From Muribaculaceae bacterium (GTDB lineage: Bacteria > Bacteroidota > Bacteroidia > Bacteroidales > Muribaculaceae): a stretch of 36,922 nt of DNA. The stretch is from the NCBI GenBank assembly GCA_029060725.1, contig JAIDTL010000022.1, positions 1 to 36,922 on the forward strand, read 5' to 3'. Below, piece after piece: positions 16,195 through 24,535 of the stretch (position 1 is its first letter; each line of letters opens with the position of its first letter). A program made the position numbers and the translations under genes. A model generated the notes under the pieces. It was not told the origin of the DNA. It made no database searches and worked only from the letters and a program-made list of their open reading frames with translations.

Positions 16195-17400
16195 ATGGAA
16201 ATAATGATGAAATCACTCAAAAAGATACTCACCATAGCCACAATATCGGCAATCTCACTATCCGTATTGGCCCAGGACAATACCGGGGTAGTGCGTCGCA
16301 ACAGTAATGCCAAGAGAGGACAGAAACAGGAAGAGACTTCAGGCCCGAAGATCACTGACCGAATGCAGGGATTCTTTGATACTCAAAAGACTCATGACGC
16401 CGACCTCGCATACATGCGTGAGATATATCGTCAGCTTGATTTGAAGAATGTCCCTGAGAACACTCCTCTGTATTTTCCTGAAGATATTGTAGATGGTCAG
16501 CAAAACCTGTTTCGTATCATCCTTGGATTGGTGGTGGATGGTAAGATTCCTGCATACGAATACTTGGATGGTCGAGAAGTGTTTACCGATCAATATAAGG
16601 TGAAAGTAGGAGAGATGCTCGATCGTTTTGACATCTACTATCAGACTCAGGGAAATGGCGATAAGGCTACCTATACCATTGAGGAAGCAGACGTGCCGAC
16701 AGGGCAGGTCTTAAAATACTATATAATAGAGAAGTGGGAATTCGACCGTCGTTCTAATCAGATGAAGACATTTGTCGAGGCTATTTGCCCGGTCCTGACA
16801 CGTGGTGGAGACTTCGGTGGAGATGCAAATTATCCTATGTTCTGGGTGAAATTTGATCAGCTTCGTCCATATTTGGCTCAGCAATACGTCTTTCTGACCG
16901 ACGATAATAATCTCCCTCAATATAGTCTTGACGACTATTTTAATTTGGGAATGTACAAAGGAGAGATATATAAAACAAAAAACCTTCGTAATCTCTCGAT
17001 GGCACAGATGTTTCCCGATGAAGATGATATGAAGCGGGCACAAGATAGTATCGATACCAGACTTCGCGAATTTGGCAAGAATCTGTGGGTGCCGACCCGG
17101 GAGGAATATCTTGCTATGAAGGATGCAGAAGAGGAAGCGGCTGCCGCTCGTGAACTCGCGATTGCAAATGGCGATTCCATACCGGAAAGAACTGTGGTTT
17201 CAGCTGACGACGACGAAAAGCCAGTAACTAAGACCCGCACCTCAAAGCGATCCGGACGTAAGAAATCATCTTCGGCTTCGACGTCTAAATCCACTTCAAA
17301 GAAAAAGACTACGAAATCGAAAGTGTCGCAACCAAAATCATCAGGCACTTCTTCTTCAAACTCTAACGCTCAGAAATCTGTAAGGCGTCGTAAACGCTGA
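16195..17400 (+). CDS. porN: PorN/GldN periplasmic protein of type IX secretion
   Basis: The start ATG at 16195 immediately follows the porM stop; ATGs at 16204 and 16207 are alternatives and place the signal peptide MKSLKKILTIATISAISLSVLA at the N-terminus. The mature protein has the GldN core (DADLAYMREIYRQLDLKN, NTPLYFPE, LRPYLAQQYVFLTDDNN, DYFNLGMYKGEIYKTKNLRN). The last 60 or so residues are Lys/Ser/Thr-rich and disordered (TSKSTSKKKTTKSK), ending in RRRKR. PorN binds PorK to form the ring. It is the last gene of the cluster and a strong hairpin terminator follows seven bases after the stop. Confidence 0.93.
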   Translation: MEIMMKSLKKILTIATISAISLSVLAQDNTGVVRRNSNAKRGQKQEETSGPKITDRMQGFFDTQKTHDADLAYMREIYRQLDLKNVPENTPLYFPEDIVDGQQNLFRIILGLVVDGKIPAYEYLDGREVFTDQYKVKVGEMLDRFDIYYQTQGNGDKATYTIEEADVPTGQVLKYYIIEKWEFDRRSNQMKTFVEAICPVLTRGGDFGGDANYPMFWVKFDQLRPYLAQQYVFLTDDNNLPQYSLDDYFNLGMYKGEIYKTKNLRNLSMAQMFPDEDDMKRAQDSIDTRLREFGKNLWVPTREEYLAMKDAEEEAAAARELAIANGDSIPERTVVSADDDEKPVTKTRTSKRSGRKKSSSASTSKSTSKKKTTKSKVSQPKSSGTSSSNSNAQKSVRRRKR

Positions 17401-17406
17401 CAATGA

Positions 17407-17436
17407 CAGTCGAGATCGATTCTCGGCTGTTTTTTA
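17407..17436 (+). terminator. terminator of the type IX secretion operon
   Basis: A 9-bp stem CAGTCGAGA / TCTCGGCTG (one G-U pair) with a five-base loop is followed by TTTTTT. It lies seven bases past the porN stop, and is also usable for the convergent minus-strand operon ending at 17434. Confidence 0.88.
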
Positions 17437-18894
17437 CTTTTTAATTCTATCCCAAATCATTTTTGCTGAAATGGAAGTGAGAATGACAAGATAGATAGCT
17501 GCTATGACTGTCTTTAATACGCTTGGCTGTGATAAGCATATCATTGTCATTGCTAATCCGGATGCCAAGGCAAGTAGGGATATCAAACGTGCGCGGGAAG
17601 AAAATCGATAGCCATATAGATGCCTATTGACAAGAATATAGACGCAAAGGCAGATGGAACAATCGGTTATGGCAGCATAGCCGAGTCCGTTGAGTCCAAA
17701 TAGTGTGTATCCGCCACAAGTGAGGCATAATGTAAGCAGATTGGCCCCTATAGATTCCATCCAGAAAAACAGTTTGCGGTTATCCTTGGCGAAGACAATG
17801 TAGCCCAGTGGATACATCAATGCCCTTACTACGACAGCTAATGCAAGTAGACGAAGAAGTGGAACTGCCATAAGAAACTTGGAGCTCTGTAGAATTTGGA
17901 TTACCCATGGAGCCAAGAAAATCACTGTGCAGGCTATAGGACCAATCAATAGCCCGACTACTTCCATCTGGCGGTTGACGACTTCACACATCTTCTTATT
18001 ATCTCCGGATGTGGCTGACAGGCGCGGCAGATAGTCCATTGCCATTGCTGCGAATACTACAGCGGAATATTGCGATGTCATTGTGTTGCATGACTGAAAG
18101 AATCCTACCTCTTCCATACCTCCATGGCTTCGGACATAGATATTGATGAGATAATTTACAAGATTTCGCATCATGTCATTGCTCATAAGGATGATTCCCA
18201 TAGTCAATATCTTTTTAAGAATTGGTAGGTGTAGCTCACGATTCCATCGTGAAGCCGACACATGAAGGGCTTTTCTCAAGGATATAAAATACCAAGTGCA
18301 GGTGGAAAGCGCAAGCACCACCATTGCAGGGACAATGCCGTCCGTGCCAAATAGCCAGTAAAGCGGAACTCCAACTATAAGACCCACTATAGAACCTATC
18401 AGACTTGCCTTCGACAGAGGTTTTATCGCATGAAGACCCTGAAGCACTGACATTAAGGATCCTCCTGCTATTGAGAAAAACACAGCAGCAGCAAGCAATA
18501 GAAATCCCGGGCTGTGGGTGTAATCGCCAAAAGTGATGCTTGACAGCAATCCTGGAAATAGCACGCAAATGAGCGCTCCGAGCATTGCCGATATAATTAT
18601 CAGCGGTCGAATGGCAGAAAGGACATCAGAAAGACGTCTATCATCTTCTTTACTCTGTCCTATTTCCTTCACTACAGAGAGATTGAGACCAAGAGAAGCA
18701 AACTGCTGGATAGTGAGTGACGCCGTGTTGTAAAGTCCTGCTACTCCCATTCCTGCCGGTCCTAATATGACGGCAACAAACTTCAGTCTGACAGCTGAAA
18801 TTAGAATATTGAATACCTGTACGCCTCCAAAAATAGACGTACCCTTCAATATATTGCGGAAACTATTTTCCTCTTTCTTTTCAGCTTCTGTCAT
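17434..18894 (-). CDS. polysaccharide flippase (MOP/Wzx-like O-antigen translocase)
   Basis: This 486-residue polytopic membrane protein is at the length of Wzx/RfbX-type flippases and shows about 12-14 hydrophobic helices. The opening FRNILKGTSIFGGVQVFNIL, then RLKFVAVILGPAGMGVAGLY, matches the O-antigen translocase pattern. It should move lipid-linked sugar units across the inner membrane. It is the last gene of a minus-strand operon with three glycosyltransferases, overlapping the preceding one by 14 bases. No Wzy polymerase is seen in the window. The substrate cannot be deduced. Confidence 0.87.
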   Translation of the reverse strand: MTEAEKKEENSFRNILKGTSIFGGVQVFNILISAVRLKFVAVILGPAGMGVAGLYNTASLTIQQFASLGLNLSVVKEIGQSKEDDRRLSDVLSAIRPLIIISAMLGALICVLFPGLLSSITFGDYTHSPGFLLLAAAVFFSIAGGSLMSVLQGLHAIKPLSKASLIGSIVGLIVGVPLYWLFGTDGIVPAMVVLALSTCTWYFISLRKALHVSASRWNRELHLPILKKILTMGIILMSNDMMRNLVNYLINIYVRSHGGMEEVGFFQSCNTMTSQYSAVVFAAMAMDYLPRLSATSGDNKKMCEVVNRQMEVVGLLIGPIACTVIFLAPWVIQILQSSKFLMAVPLLRLLALAVVVRALMYPLGYIVFAKDNRKLFFWMESIGANLLTLCLTCGGYTLFGLNGLGYAAITDCSICLCVYILVNRHLYGYRFSSRARLISLLALASGLAMTMICLSQPSVLKTVIAAIYLVILTSISAKMIWDRIKK

Positions 18895-19759
18895 TATGAA
18901 GGTATTTTTGTGAATAGTCAGGGGTTGGAAAAACCTTATATTTTTTCGCTTTATAAGCTCCTTTGATCCAATTTAAAGCGTAGGCTATGGGCGAAGGTAC
19001 TATCCCGGCCTTCCACATGGGAATTTCACGCAATATATGTGCAATCATACGCAACGGCCATTGGCGAGGATGGAGCCTAAGAAAAACTGCTCCCTTCGTC
19101 TGAGGACGTGACGGAAGCATAAGGTTGCGTTCAGAAGTGGTCTCACCTTTATGGGAAGCGATAGTAATGGGCAGAAAAATCCCTTTCAGACCCTTGTCGA
19201 GGCAGTCCTGAAGAAAAATATCTTCCTCCCCTGATGGAAATGGCGCACCTACACCAAAATTTTCATTAAACCAAATTTTATCTTTCACAGCATCCCTTCT
19301 GAATGCAATTTCTATAGATGAAATGAAATATCCTTTTGTCGGATTGGCTAAATCACACTGTCTTGAAGGATACTGCTTCTTATCACTTGTGGAATCGTAT
19401 CGGAATGTGATGATGTCTTGGCTTTTGTTGTTGTCAAATGCATTAATGATGCTGATAAGTCCATCCTCAGTGTAGTCGACATCATCGTCGCTTATCAGCA
19501 AAAGAGGAGCAGTCGCTTTTGAGAGTGCTATATTGCGGTTGACCGAAAGTCCTTTTGTATTCGAAGTGAAAATACGAAAGTCACAGCGTTTAAGAGCCTC
19601 TGGGGCATCATATTCTTCATCAATTTGCCAACTGACTAAATATTCCACTCCTTCGACACTTGGGTGCTTCCCGTCCGCTATACGCTCAATGCCATTCTTT
19701 CCGTATGCACAGATAAGCACCTGAAGTCTTAATCCATTGCTCTTCATGTCTTTTGTCAT
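18881..19759 (-). CDS. family 2-like (GT-A) glycosyltransferase
   Basis: This 292-residue soluble protein may start at ATG 19759 or four codons later. LQVLICAYGKNGIERI is the first strand of the GT-A fold, NTKGLSVNRNIALSKATAPLL precedes the metal-binding ISDDDVDYT (residues about 93-100), and a GEEDIFLQDCLDKG segment provides the ED catalytic motif. These fit a nucleotide-sugar inverting transferase acting at the inner membrane. Acceptor and donor are unknown. It is seven bases after the upstream glycosyltransferase and overlaps the flippase gene. Confidence 0.82.
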   Translation of the reverse strand: MTKDMKSNGLRLQVLICAYGKNGIERIADGKHPSVEGVEYLVSWQIDEEYDAPEALKRCDFRIFTSNTKGLSVNRNIALSKATAPLLLISDDDVDYTEDGLISIINAFDNNKSQDIITFRYDSTSDKKQYPSRQCDLANPTKGYFISSIEIAFRRDAVKDKIWFNENFGVGAPFPSGEEDIFLQDCLDKGLKGIFLPITIASHKGETTSERNLMLPSRPQTKGAVFLRLHPRQWPLRMIAHILREIPMWKAGIVPSPIAYALNWIKGAYKAKKYKVFPTPDYSQKYLHNDRS

Positions 19760-19766
19760 AGTCAGT

Positions 19767-20879
19767 TTAGGCTTTTATATGTTTTCCCCAATGCTGTTCA
19801 AATAGAGTTGCAATTTTCCTGACGTCATTGTGTTTCTCTACAAGTCTTCGTCCCTGTTCAGACATATTTCGAATACGCTCAGGATCGAGAATCAACTCTT
19901 TAAGGCGACTCTTGATAGTTTCATCATCTTCAAGCGGGGAAAGGCAGAATATGGGTTGTTCCGTTTCTCCGATATATTCATAAAATTCAGGTTGTCCGCC
20001 TGAAGCTGTTACTTTTCCTAATGCCATAGCCTGGAGAGCATTTGTGGCTGGGGAGTATGAATAAAGCTGGTCGATTACGATATGGCTGTCGCTCAGTTCG
20101 GATAGATAGTCAGCAAGCGACAAGTTTTTTACCATTCTCACTTCACATTTCCCGGGCATTTCTGTCTCAATTTCCTTGCAAATCTCAAGCATCTTGGCAG
20201 TCCCTTTCAGAATCTCTTTATTACCCTTAATGCCTACAAGAATCTTGATGGGCTTGTTAAAGTCTAATTTTGAAAAAGGTACTGTATCGAGTTGTATAGG
20301 CAGATTTGTAAATAATATTTTGTCTGGATTCATGTGATGTCGTGCCGACATGTCATATTCCGGAAGAATTGACATCGCCCCATCGACAGTATCGTAAAGA
20401 TAAGAGGTGTATTTCGCTAATTGGGGATTTAAATATGTTTGTTCCCTTTCAGGCGACGACTTGGCATAATCTGTCTTTTCTTTTCCTACTCTAAATTCTG
20501 AAAATCGAAATATTTCAGTGTCTACACAATCCTTGACAAAGAAGTGGTCGTCGCCACATAGCGAAAGGAAGACAGACTTGTTGTTCTTTTTAAGAATATC
20601 ATATACTATTCTTAACTTGTTGGGCTTAAGGCTGAAGATGTAAGGATTTATCAGTTGCACCACGTCATATCCTTTCAATGACGGAAGCAGGGACAAAAGC
20701 TTATAGACATATTTGAAAGATCCCCATATTCCAGGTGTACGTTTAAGCTCGATGTCAGACTCCGTTTTCATATATCCACCACCATCTGAAACCAACGTCA
20801 CTTCATGACCTCTCTGTTTAAATTCTCTTGCGAGGCATGCATGAAGATTGGAATAGTCTCCTATCATTAGAATTTTCAT
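19767..20879 (-). CDS. GT-B (family 4-like) glycosyltransferase
   Basis: This 370-residue protein has a two-Rossmann GT-B layout: MKILMIGDYSNLHACLAREF and RGHEVTLVSDGGGY at the N-terminus, YDVVQLINPYIF, then a C-terminal half with KILVGIKGNKEILKGT, the donor-binding QLYSYSPATNALQAMALGKV and a PEFYEYIGE segment where family 4 enzymes carry the E-x7-E motif, though only part of it is evident. A retaining sugar transferase in surface glycan synthesis is likely. Its ATG overlaps the stop of the upstream gene by four bases. Confidence 0.8.
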   Translation of the reverse strand: MKILMIGDYSNLHACLAREFKQRGHEVTLVSDGGGYMKTESDIELKRTPGIWGSFKYVYKLLSLLPSLKGYDVVQLINPYIFSLKPNKLRIVYDILKKNNKSVFLSLCGDDHFFVKDCVDTEIFRFSEFRVGKEKTDYAKSSPEREQTYLNPQLAKYTSYLYDTVDGAMSILPEYDMSARHHMNPDKILFTNLPIQLDTVPFSKLDFNKPIKILVGIKGNKEILKGTAKMLEICKEIETEMPGKCEVRMVKNLSLADYLSELSDSHIVIDQLYSYSPATNALQAMALGKVTASGGQPEFYEYIGETEQPIFCLSPLEDDETIKSRLKELILDPERIRNMSEQGRRLVEKHNDVRKIATLFEQHWGKHIKA

Positions 20880-21901
20880 GGCTGCACGGGATTGGAATTG
20901 TTTGTGAAATTAGCCATAGAGTCTGTTTGGTACGTATCAGCTTCCTTAGACGTAGCGGATTCACTCTCTTCTGCTACGATATATGCCGGACGCCCTTTTG
21001 ATTCATTGTATATCTTACCGATGTATTCTCCTATGATGCCGAGAGCAAGAAGTTGACACCCTCCTAAGAAAAGAATCGTGCAAATTAGGGTAGGAAACCC
21101 TTGTATAGGCTCTCCATACATCAGTGTCTTGCATACAATATAGATCATGTAGCAAATAGCCAATACTGAAATTATGCCCCCGAGTATGGTTGCAATACGC
21201 AGTGGGGCAGTGGTATAGCTCGTGATTCCTTCAAGGGCAAGATTGACGAGTCTCCCTGGCGACATGTGAGTCTTTCCGGCTACTCGGTCTGCAGTTTGAA
21301 AATCAACGCCTGTCTTCTTGAATCCGACCCAGCAATAGAGTCCTTTAGTATAGCGTTGAGTCTCGCGGAGACCTCGTATTGCATCAATTACTTTTCTGTC
21401 GAGAAGACGGAAATCTCCCACGTTGGGAAGCACATCTACGCGTGTGCTTTTGTTGAGGAGTCTGTAGTATATCTTGGTGAAGATTTTGCGGAAAATAGAT
21501 TCTTTTCCTCTTGAAAGCCGTTGGCCATAGACATCTTCATATCCTTCCTCCCACTTTGTGATCATTTCCGGAATTGTCTCCACAGGATGTTGGAGATCGG
21601 CATCCATTATGATCATGGCATCGCCTGAAACTCTGTCGAATCCCGCAAGAAGAGCATTCTCCTTTCCAAAATTTCTTGAGAGTTTTACGTATTTGAATCT
21701 GTCGTCCCGGACATTTAGTTGTTTTAGTTTGTCGAAAGAATGATCACTGCTGCCGTCATCGATAAGAATTACTTCCCATTCATATTTTATCCCTTTTAAT
21801 AATTTATGGGTATTGTTAAGCAGAGGAAGGAGCGCTGTATATAGGGCATCGAGCGATTCTTCCTCATTATATACCGGAATGAGCAATGAGATCTTTTTCA
21901 T
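20876..21901 (-). CDS. GtrB/DPM1-like polyprenyl-phosphate glycosyltransferase
   Basis: This 341-residue membrane glycosyltransferase has an N-terminal GT2 domain with ISLLIPVYNEEESLDALY, VILIDDGSSDHSF, the DADLQHP metal motif (about 99-105) and RYTKGLYCWVGF. Two C-terminal transmembrane helices (about 232-256 and 266-292) flank YMIYIVCKTLMYGEPIQGFP, as in GtrB/YfdH and DPM1-type enzymes that load a sugar on undecaprenyl phosphate. The C-terminal tail is hydrophilic. It is the first gene of the minus-strand operon, and its promoter sits almost on the start codon. Confidence 0.87.
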   Translation of the reverse strand: MKKISLLIPVYNEEESLDALYTALLPLLNNTHKLLKGIKYEWEVILIDDGSSDHSFDKLKQLNVRDDRFKYVKLSRNFGKENALLAGFDRVSGDAMIIMDADLQHPVETIPEMITKWEEGYEDVYGQRLSRGKESIFRKIFTKIYYRLLNKSTRVDVLPNVGDFRLLDRKVIDAIRGLRETQRYTKGLYCWVGFKKTGVDFQTADRVAGKTHMSPGRLVNLALEGITSYTTAPLRIATILGGIISVLAICYMIYIVCKTLMYGEPIQGFPTLICTILFLGGCQLLALGIIGEYIGKIYNESKGRPAYIVAEESESATSKEADTYQTDSMANFTNNSNPVQP

Positions 21902-21905
21902 CCTA

Positions 21906-21937
21906 CAAAATTAACAAATTCTGATATTTTTTGCAAA
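21906..21937 (-). promoter_or_regulatory. promoter of the glycosyltransferase operon, near-leaderless
   Basis: On the minus strand TTTG (21937-21934), 20 bases, then TAATTTTG (21913-21906) is a full match to the Bacteroidetes consensus. Only TAGG separates the -7 box from the ATG at 21901, so transcription should begin at or within a few bases of the start codon. Confidence 0.65.
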
Positions 21938-21956
21938 TTATTTTCAATTTTTAGCA

Positions 21957-22922
21957 ATGGTCAGGCGTTTAAGAAATATGATGGAAAGTGCCGAAAAGAA
22001 TTGGATGACGATTGTGGTGCCGGTGTTTAATCGGCCCAATTTGATAATAAGGTGTCTCGAAAGCCTGAAAGCACAGACATATAGACCTTTGCATATTATT
22101 ATAGTGGATAATGCATCGACTGACAATACTAAAGCAAAGGTAGAGGCGTGGAAAGATGATAATGCGTCAAAAGACTTCACATTGACTGTATATTCTGATT
22201 CTCGTAAGGGGGCTGCGTATGCTCGGGAGACCGGGCTCGAACATGTCAAGACGGATAAGGTTATGTTTTTCGACTCAGACGATACGATGCGTCCAAGATG
22301 CGTTGAGACTGTCATGAACACATGGAGACAAGATAGCGAAATTGATGTGATAGCATGGCCTGTTGCAATCCACGATGACGAAGAAGTGCGAATCACACAT
22401 TCTATCAAAGGGGATCTACTTGAGAGGCATCTTGTGCATGCTATTCTACGCACACATGGATATGCTGTGAAGACAGAGTTTTTAAGAAAAGCGGGCGGCT
22501 GGAAAGGGGAGTTCCCTAATTGGAACGACCTTGAGACCGGAGCACGACTTCTGCTTCTTGATCCTAAAGTTAAAGCTTTGTCAGAGCCATTTGTGGATGT
22601 ATATCATCAAGGGGAAAGTATAACCGGTAATAATTTTTCAGAAAAAGCAGGAAAATGGGAATTGTCTCTTGATGGAATCGATGCTTCAATAGGAGATAGC
22701 GGACGAAGTGATAAAGAGCGTCTTCACAACATTATTGCCTACAGGCGTGCTATCTTGGCTGCCCACTATGCCAAGGAGGGTCATCCGGAGTTGGCAATAC
22801 CTTTGTATGAAGAAGCCCTTAGAGATATCAAAGATAAAAAACGTCCGCTAATCCGCTTTGCCTATCATTGGACAAAACGCGGACTTCGCGGAGCATTCTC
22901 TATAGTCGGAAAATTCCTTTGA
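21957..22922 (+). CDS. family 2 glycosyltransferase
   Basis: The protein has 321 residues from ATG 21957; ATGs at 21978 and 21981 are alternatives that would trim a basic leader. The GT-A core is clear: MTIVVPVFNRPNLIIRCLES, HIIIVDNASTDNTKAK, SRKGAAYARETGLEHVKTDKV, MFFDSDDTM as the DxD metal site (about residues 102-110) and WNDLETGARLLL. The C-terminal third is helical and basic with no clear transmembrane segment. It is transcribed divergently from the glycosyltransferase-flippase operon with 55 bases between, so it probably acts on the same glycan. Confidence 0.83.
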   Translation: MVRRLRNMMESAEKNWMTIVVPVFNRPNLIIRCLESLKAQTYRPLHIIIVDNASTDNTKAKVEAWKDDNASKDFTLTVYSDSRKGAAYARETGLEHVKTDKVMFFDSDDTMRPRCVETVMNTWRQDSEIDVIAWPVAIHDDEEVRITHSIKGDLLERHLVHAILRTHGYAVKTEFLRKAGGWKGEFPNWNDLETGARLLLLDPKVKALSEPFVDVYHQGESITGNNFSEKAGKWELSLDGIDASIGDSGRSDKERLHNIIAYRRAILAAHYAKEGHPELAIPLYEEALRDIKDKKRPLIRFAYHWTKRGLRGAFSIVGKFL

Positions 22923-23018
22923 CTAATTCATAATGCATAATTGTCGGCACGCTCGAATTCTCCAATCAGACGAGTTCTCAGTCGGAGTAATTATGCATTG
23001 TGAATTAGGAATTATGCA
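22923..23018. repeat. AT-rich phrase repeats (ATGCATAATT) between convergent genes
   Basis: Short copies of AATTATGCATTGTGAATTA and its inverse occur at both ends of this 96-base convergent intergenic stretch. They can pair with each other and may act as a weak terminator. This is the same class of filler as at 8199-8250. Confidence 0.5.
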
Positions 23019-24407
23019 TTAATCATTGAGAAATAGGTGATCCCAAGATGGCAGTGTGATGGGCTCTTGCTTCATTGCTTTGAGTATCTTGGGAGACACA
23101 TATTTCTTGTCTACGACCAGTCGGAATAGATATTCATCCATCCAGTCGTCGGTGGCTACAAGGTAGCCGTCATGTCCCGATTTGCCCCAACTGTTTTCGA
23201 TCAGCCATTTCTTTGGTTGCTCCTTTTCGTCAAGGTCAACTCCGGAAAGGGTCATTGCATGCGATGAAGCGCTTGCCCACGTGGAGATTCTCTCACCTTT
23301 GTCCATTCCAAACTTAGTGTCGAAAAGTGCCTCATAATCGAAGTTATCAAGGTCAAGTACTCCACGTTCACGGTCGAGAAATTTGCCCACGTCGCAAGAG
23401 AAATACATAGCAGTGCTGTCTTTTATCGACTTGATGGCAGCCTCTTTGAGTTCTTTCATCGGGACATTAAGATAAGTCCAATCTTGTCCGTCGTAGCTGT
23501 GTCTGTCATAGTCGATGCGGTAGACCTTCCAATATTCACGGGAAGGGTCGTTCATAAGCATTATATAGTCGTTCTTAAGGTCATTGCCGAGAAGTTCCTT
23601 ATAGAAAGATTGGGGAGTGTATTTCTTCGTCTCTATGGCATTCCCTTTGCTGTCTCGTTTGGTCCATGTGAATTCTGTGGGTGGCTCGCCAAGTGCAAGA
23701 GAGAGCATCTTATACACTTCTGCAAGTTGTTGAGTCTTCATATCTTGGAGGGTCTTTTCGTCAGCACCTTTAGCTTTAGCTTGGCGAAGTCGGAGTCCAT
23801 CTTCACGAAGACGTGTCGCGAGATGCTTGCGGAATGCTGAGGTGCTGTTGGCTACTTCAGTTTCTGCCATTACTTCAGTGGGGACAACACCGTATTTTGT
23901 GACTATATCGGCAACTCCGCAGAATGTACCGCCGTCAGAAATTGGATTTTGGAATAGCCATTCCACCTGTCGGTCTTCCATCTCTCGGTCTGATGTGTCG
24001 ATTACTCCCTGTAGGAAGAGATTAGCTTTCTCAAGCTGGTCGAAAAAGAAATTGTAGTTCTGTGAGAAAGTAAGCTTCGGTAGGTTATGCTTGGCCATTG
24101 CTTGTGAGCGCAGCACATTGAGACCGGTAAATAGCCAGCATCTGCCGGATGATTTCTGGTCTGTGATCCCTTTTGTCTCTACTTTGTGAGAAAAATGGTC
24201 GTCAAATTTATTGCGTACCTTCTCATTATAAGCGAGTTTCTCAATGCCGGCAGCATTCAGCGCATTATGCCGCGCCCTGTTAGCCGTATTATTCTCATAC
24301 CCAGCTTTAAAGCCATTGAGCATCTCCTGAGTGATCGCTCCCTTCTCTTGCGCTGCACCTTGCAGTGACGAAACGATTGTTATTGCAAATAAGATTTTTC
24401 TTATCAT
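23019..24407 (-). CDS. pepC: aminopeptidase C / bleomycin hydrolase-type C1 peptidase, exported
   Basis: This 462-residue peptidase has a signal peptide (MIRKILFAITIVSSLQGAAQ), so unlike the cytoplasmic PepC of lactic acid bacteria it is exported, as is common in Bacteroidetes. Catalytic residues of the papain-like C1B family are visible: Gln84 and Cys90 in TDQKSSGRCWLFTG, His383 in SSHAMTLSGV and Asn405 in IENSWGKSG. The sequence between 95 and 330 forms the helical lid typical of PepC. It releases N-terminal residues from peptides. It is transcribed alone from a promoter overlapped by two hairpins. Confidence 0.92.
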   Translation of the reverse strand: MIRKILFAITIVSSLQGAAQEKGAITQEMLNGFKAGYENNTANRARHNALNAAGIEKLAYNEKVRNKFDDHFSHKVETKGITDQKSSGRCWLFTGLNVLRSQAMAKHNLPKLTFSQNYNFFFDQLEKANLFLQGVIDTSDREMEDRQVEWLFQNPISDGGTFCGVADIVTKYGVVPTEVMAETEVANSTSAFRKHLATRLREDGLRLRQAKAKGADEKTLQDMKTQQLAEVYKMLSLALGEPPTEFTWTKRDSKGNAIETKKYTPQSFYKELLGNDLKNDYIMLMNDPSREYWKVYRIDYDRHSYDGQDWTYLNVPMKELKEAAIKSIKDSTAMYFSCDVGKFLDRERGVLDLDNFDYEALFDTKFGMDKGERISTWASASSHAMTLSGVDLDEKEQPKKWLIENSWGKSGHDGYLVATDDWMDEYLFRLVVDKKYVSPKILKAMKQEPITLPSWDHLFLND

Positions 24408-24438
24408 AATCTATGAGGATGGTTTTTGATTATGAGTG

Positions 24439-24469
24439 CAAAAGTAATAAAATTTTCAGATAGATGCAA
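24439..24469 (-). promoter_or_regulatory. pepC promoter
   Basis: Minus-strand TTG (24469-24467), 20 bases, then TACTTTTG (24446-24439) matches the consensus. The ATG is about 32 bases downstream. The -33 element lies inside the first hairpin at 24463-24486. Confidence 0.6.
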
Positions 24470-24514
24470 CCTTTTTTGGTTGCATCTTGCGAATGCAACC
24501 TTTTTTGGTTGCAT
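24463..24514. promoter_or_regulatory. twin hairpins ATGCAACC-T6-GGTTGCAT
   Basis: There are two near-identical inverted repeats, 24463-24486 (9-bp arms) and 24493-24514 (8-bp arms), each with a TTTTTT loop. They lie between the stop of the minus-strand acyltransferase gene and the pepC promoter. They could be tandem operators for a pepC regulator, or a terminator for the upstream gene. Confidence 0.65.
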
Positions 24515-24535
24515 GTGAGGATTGGAAAAGAAATG

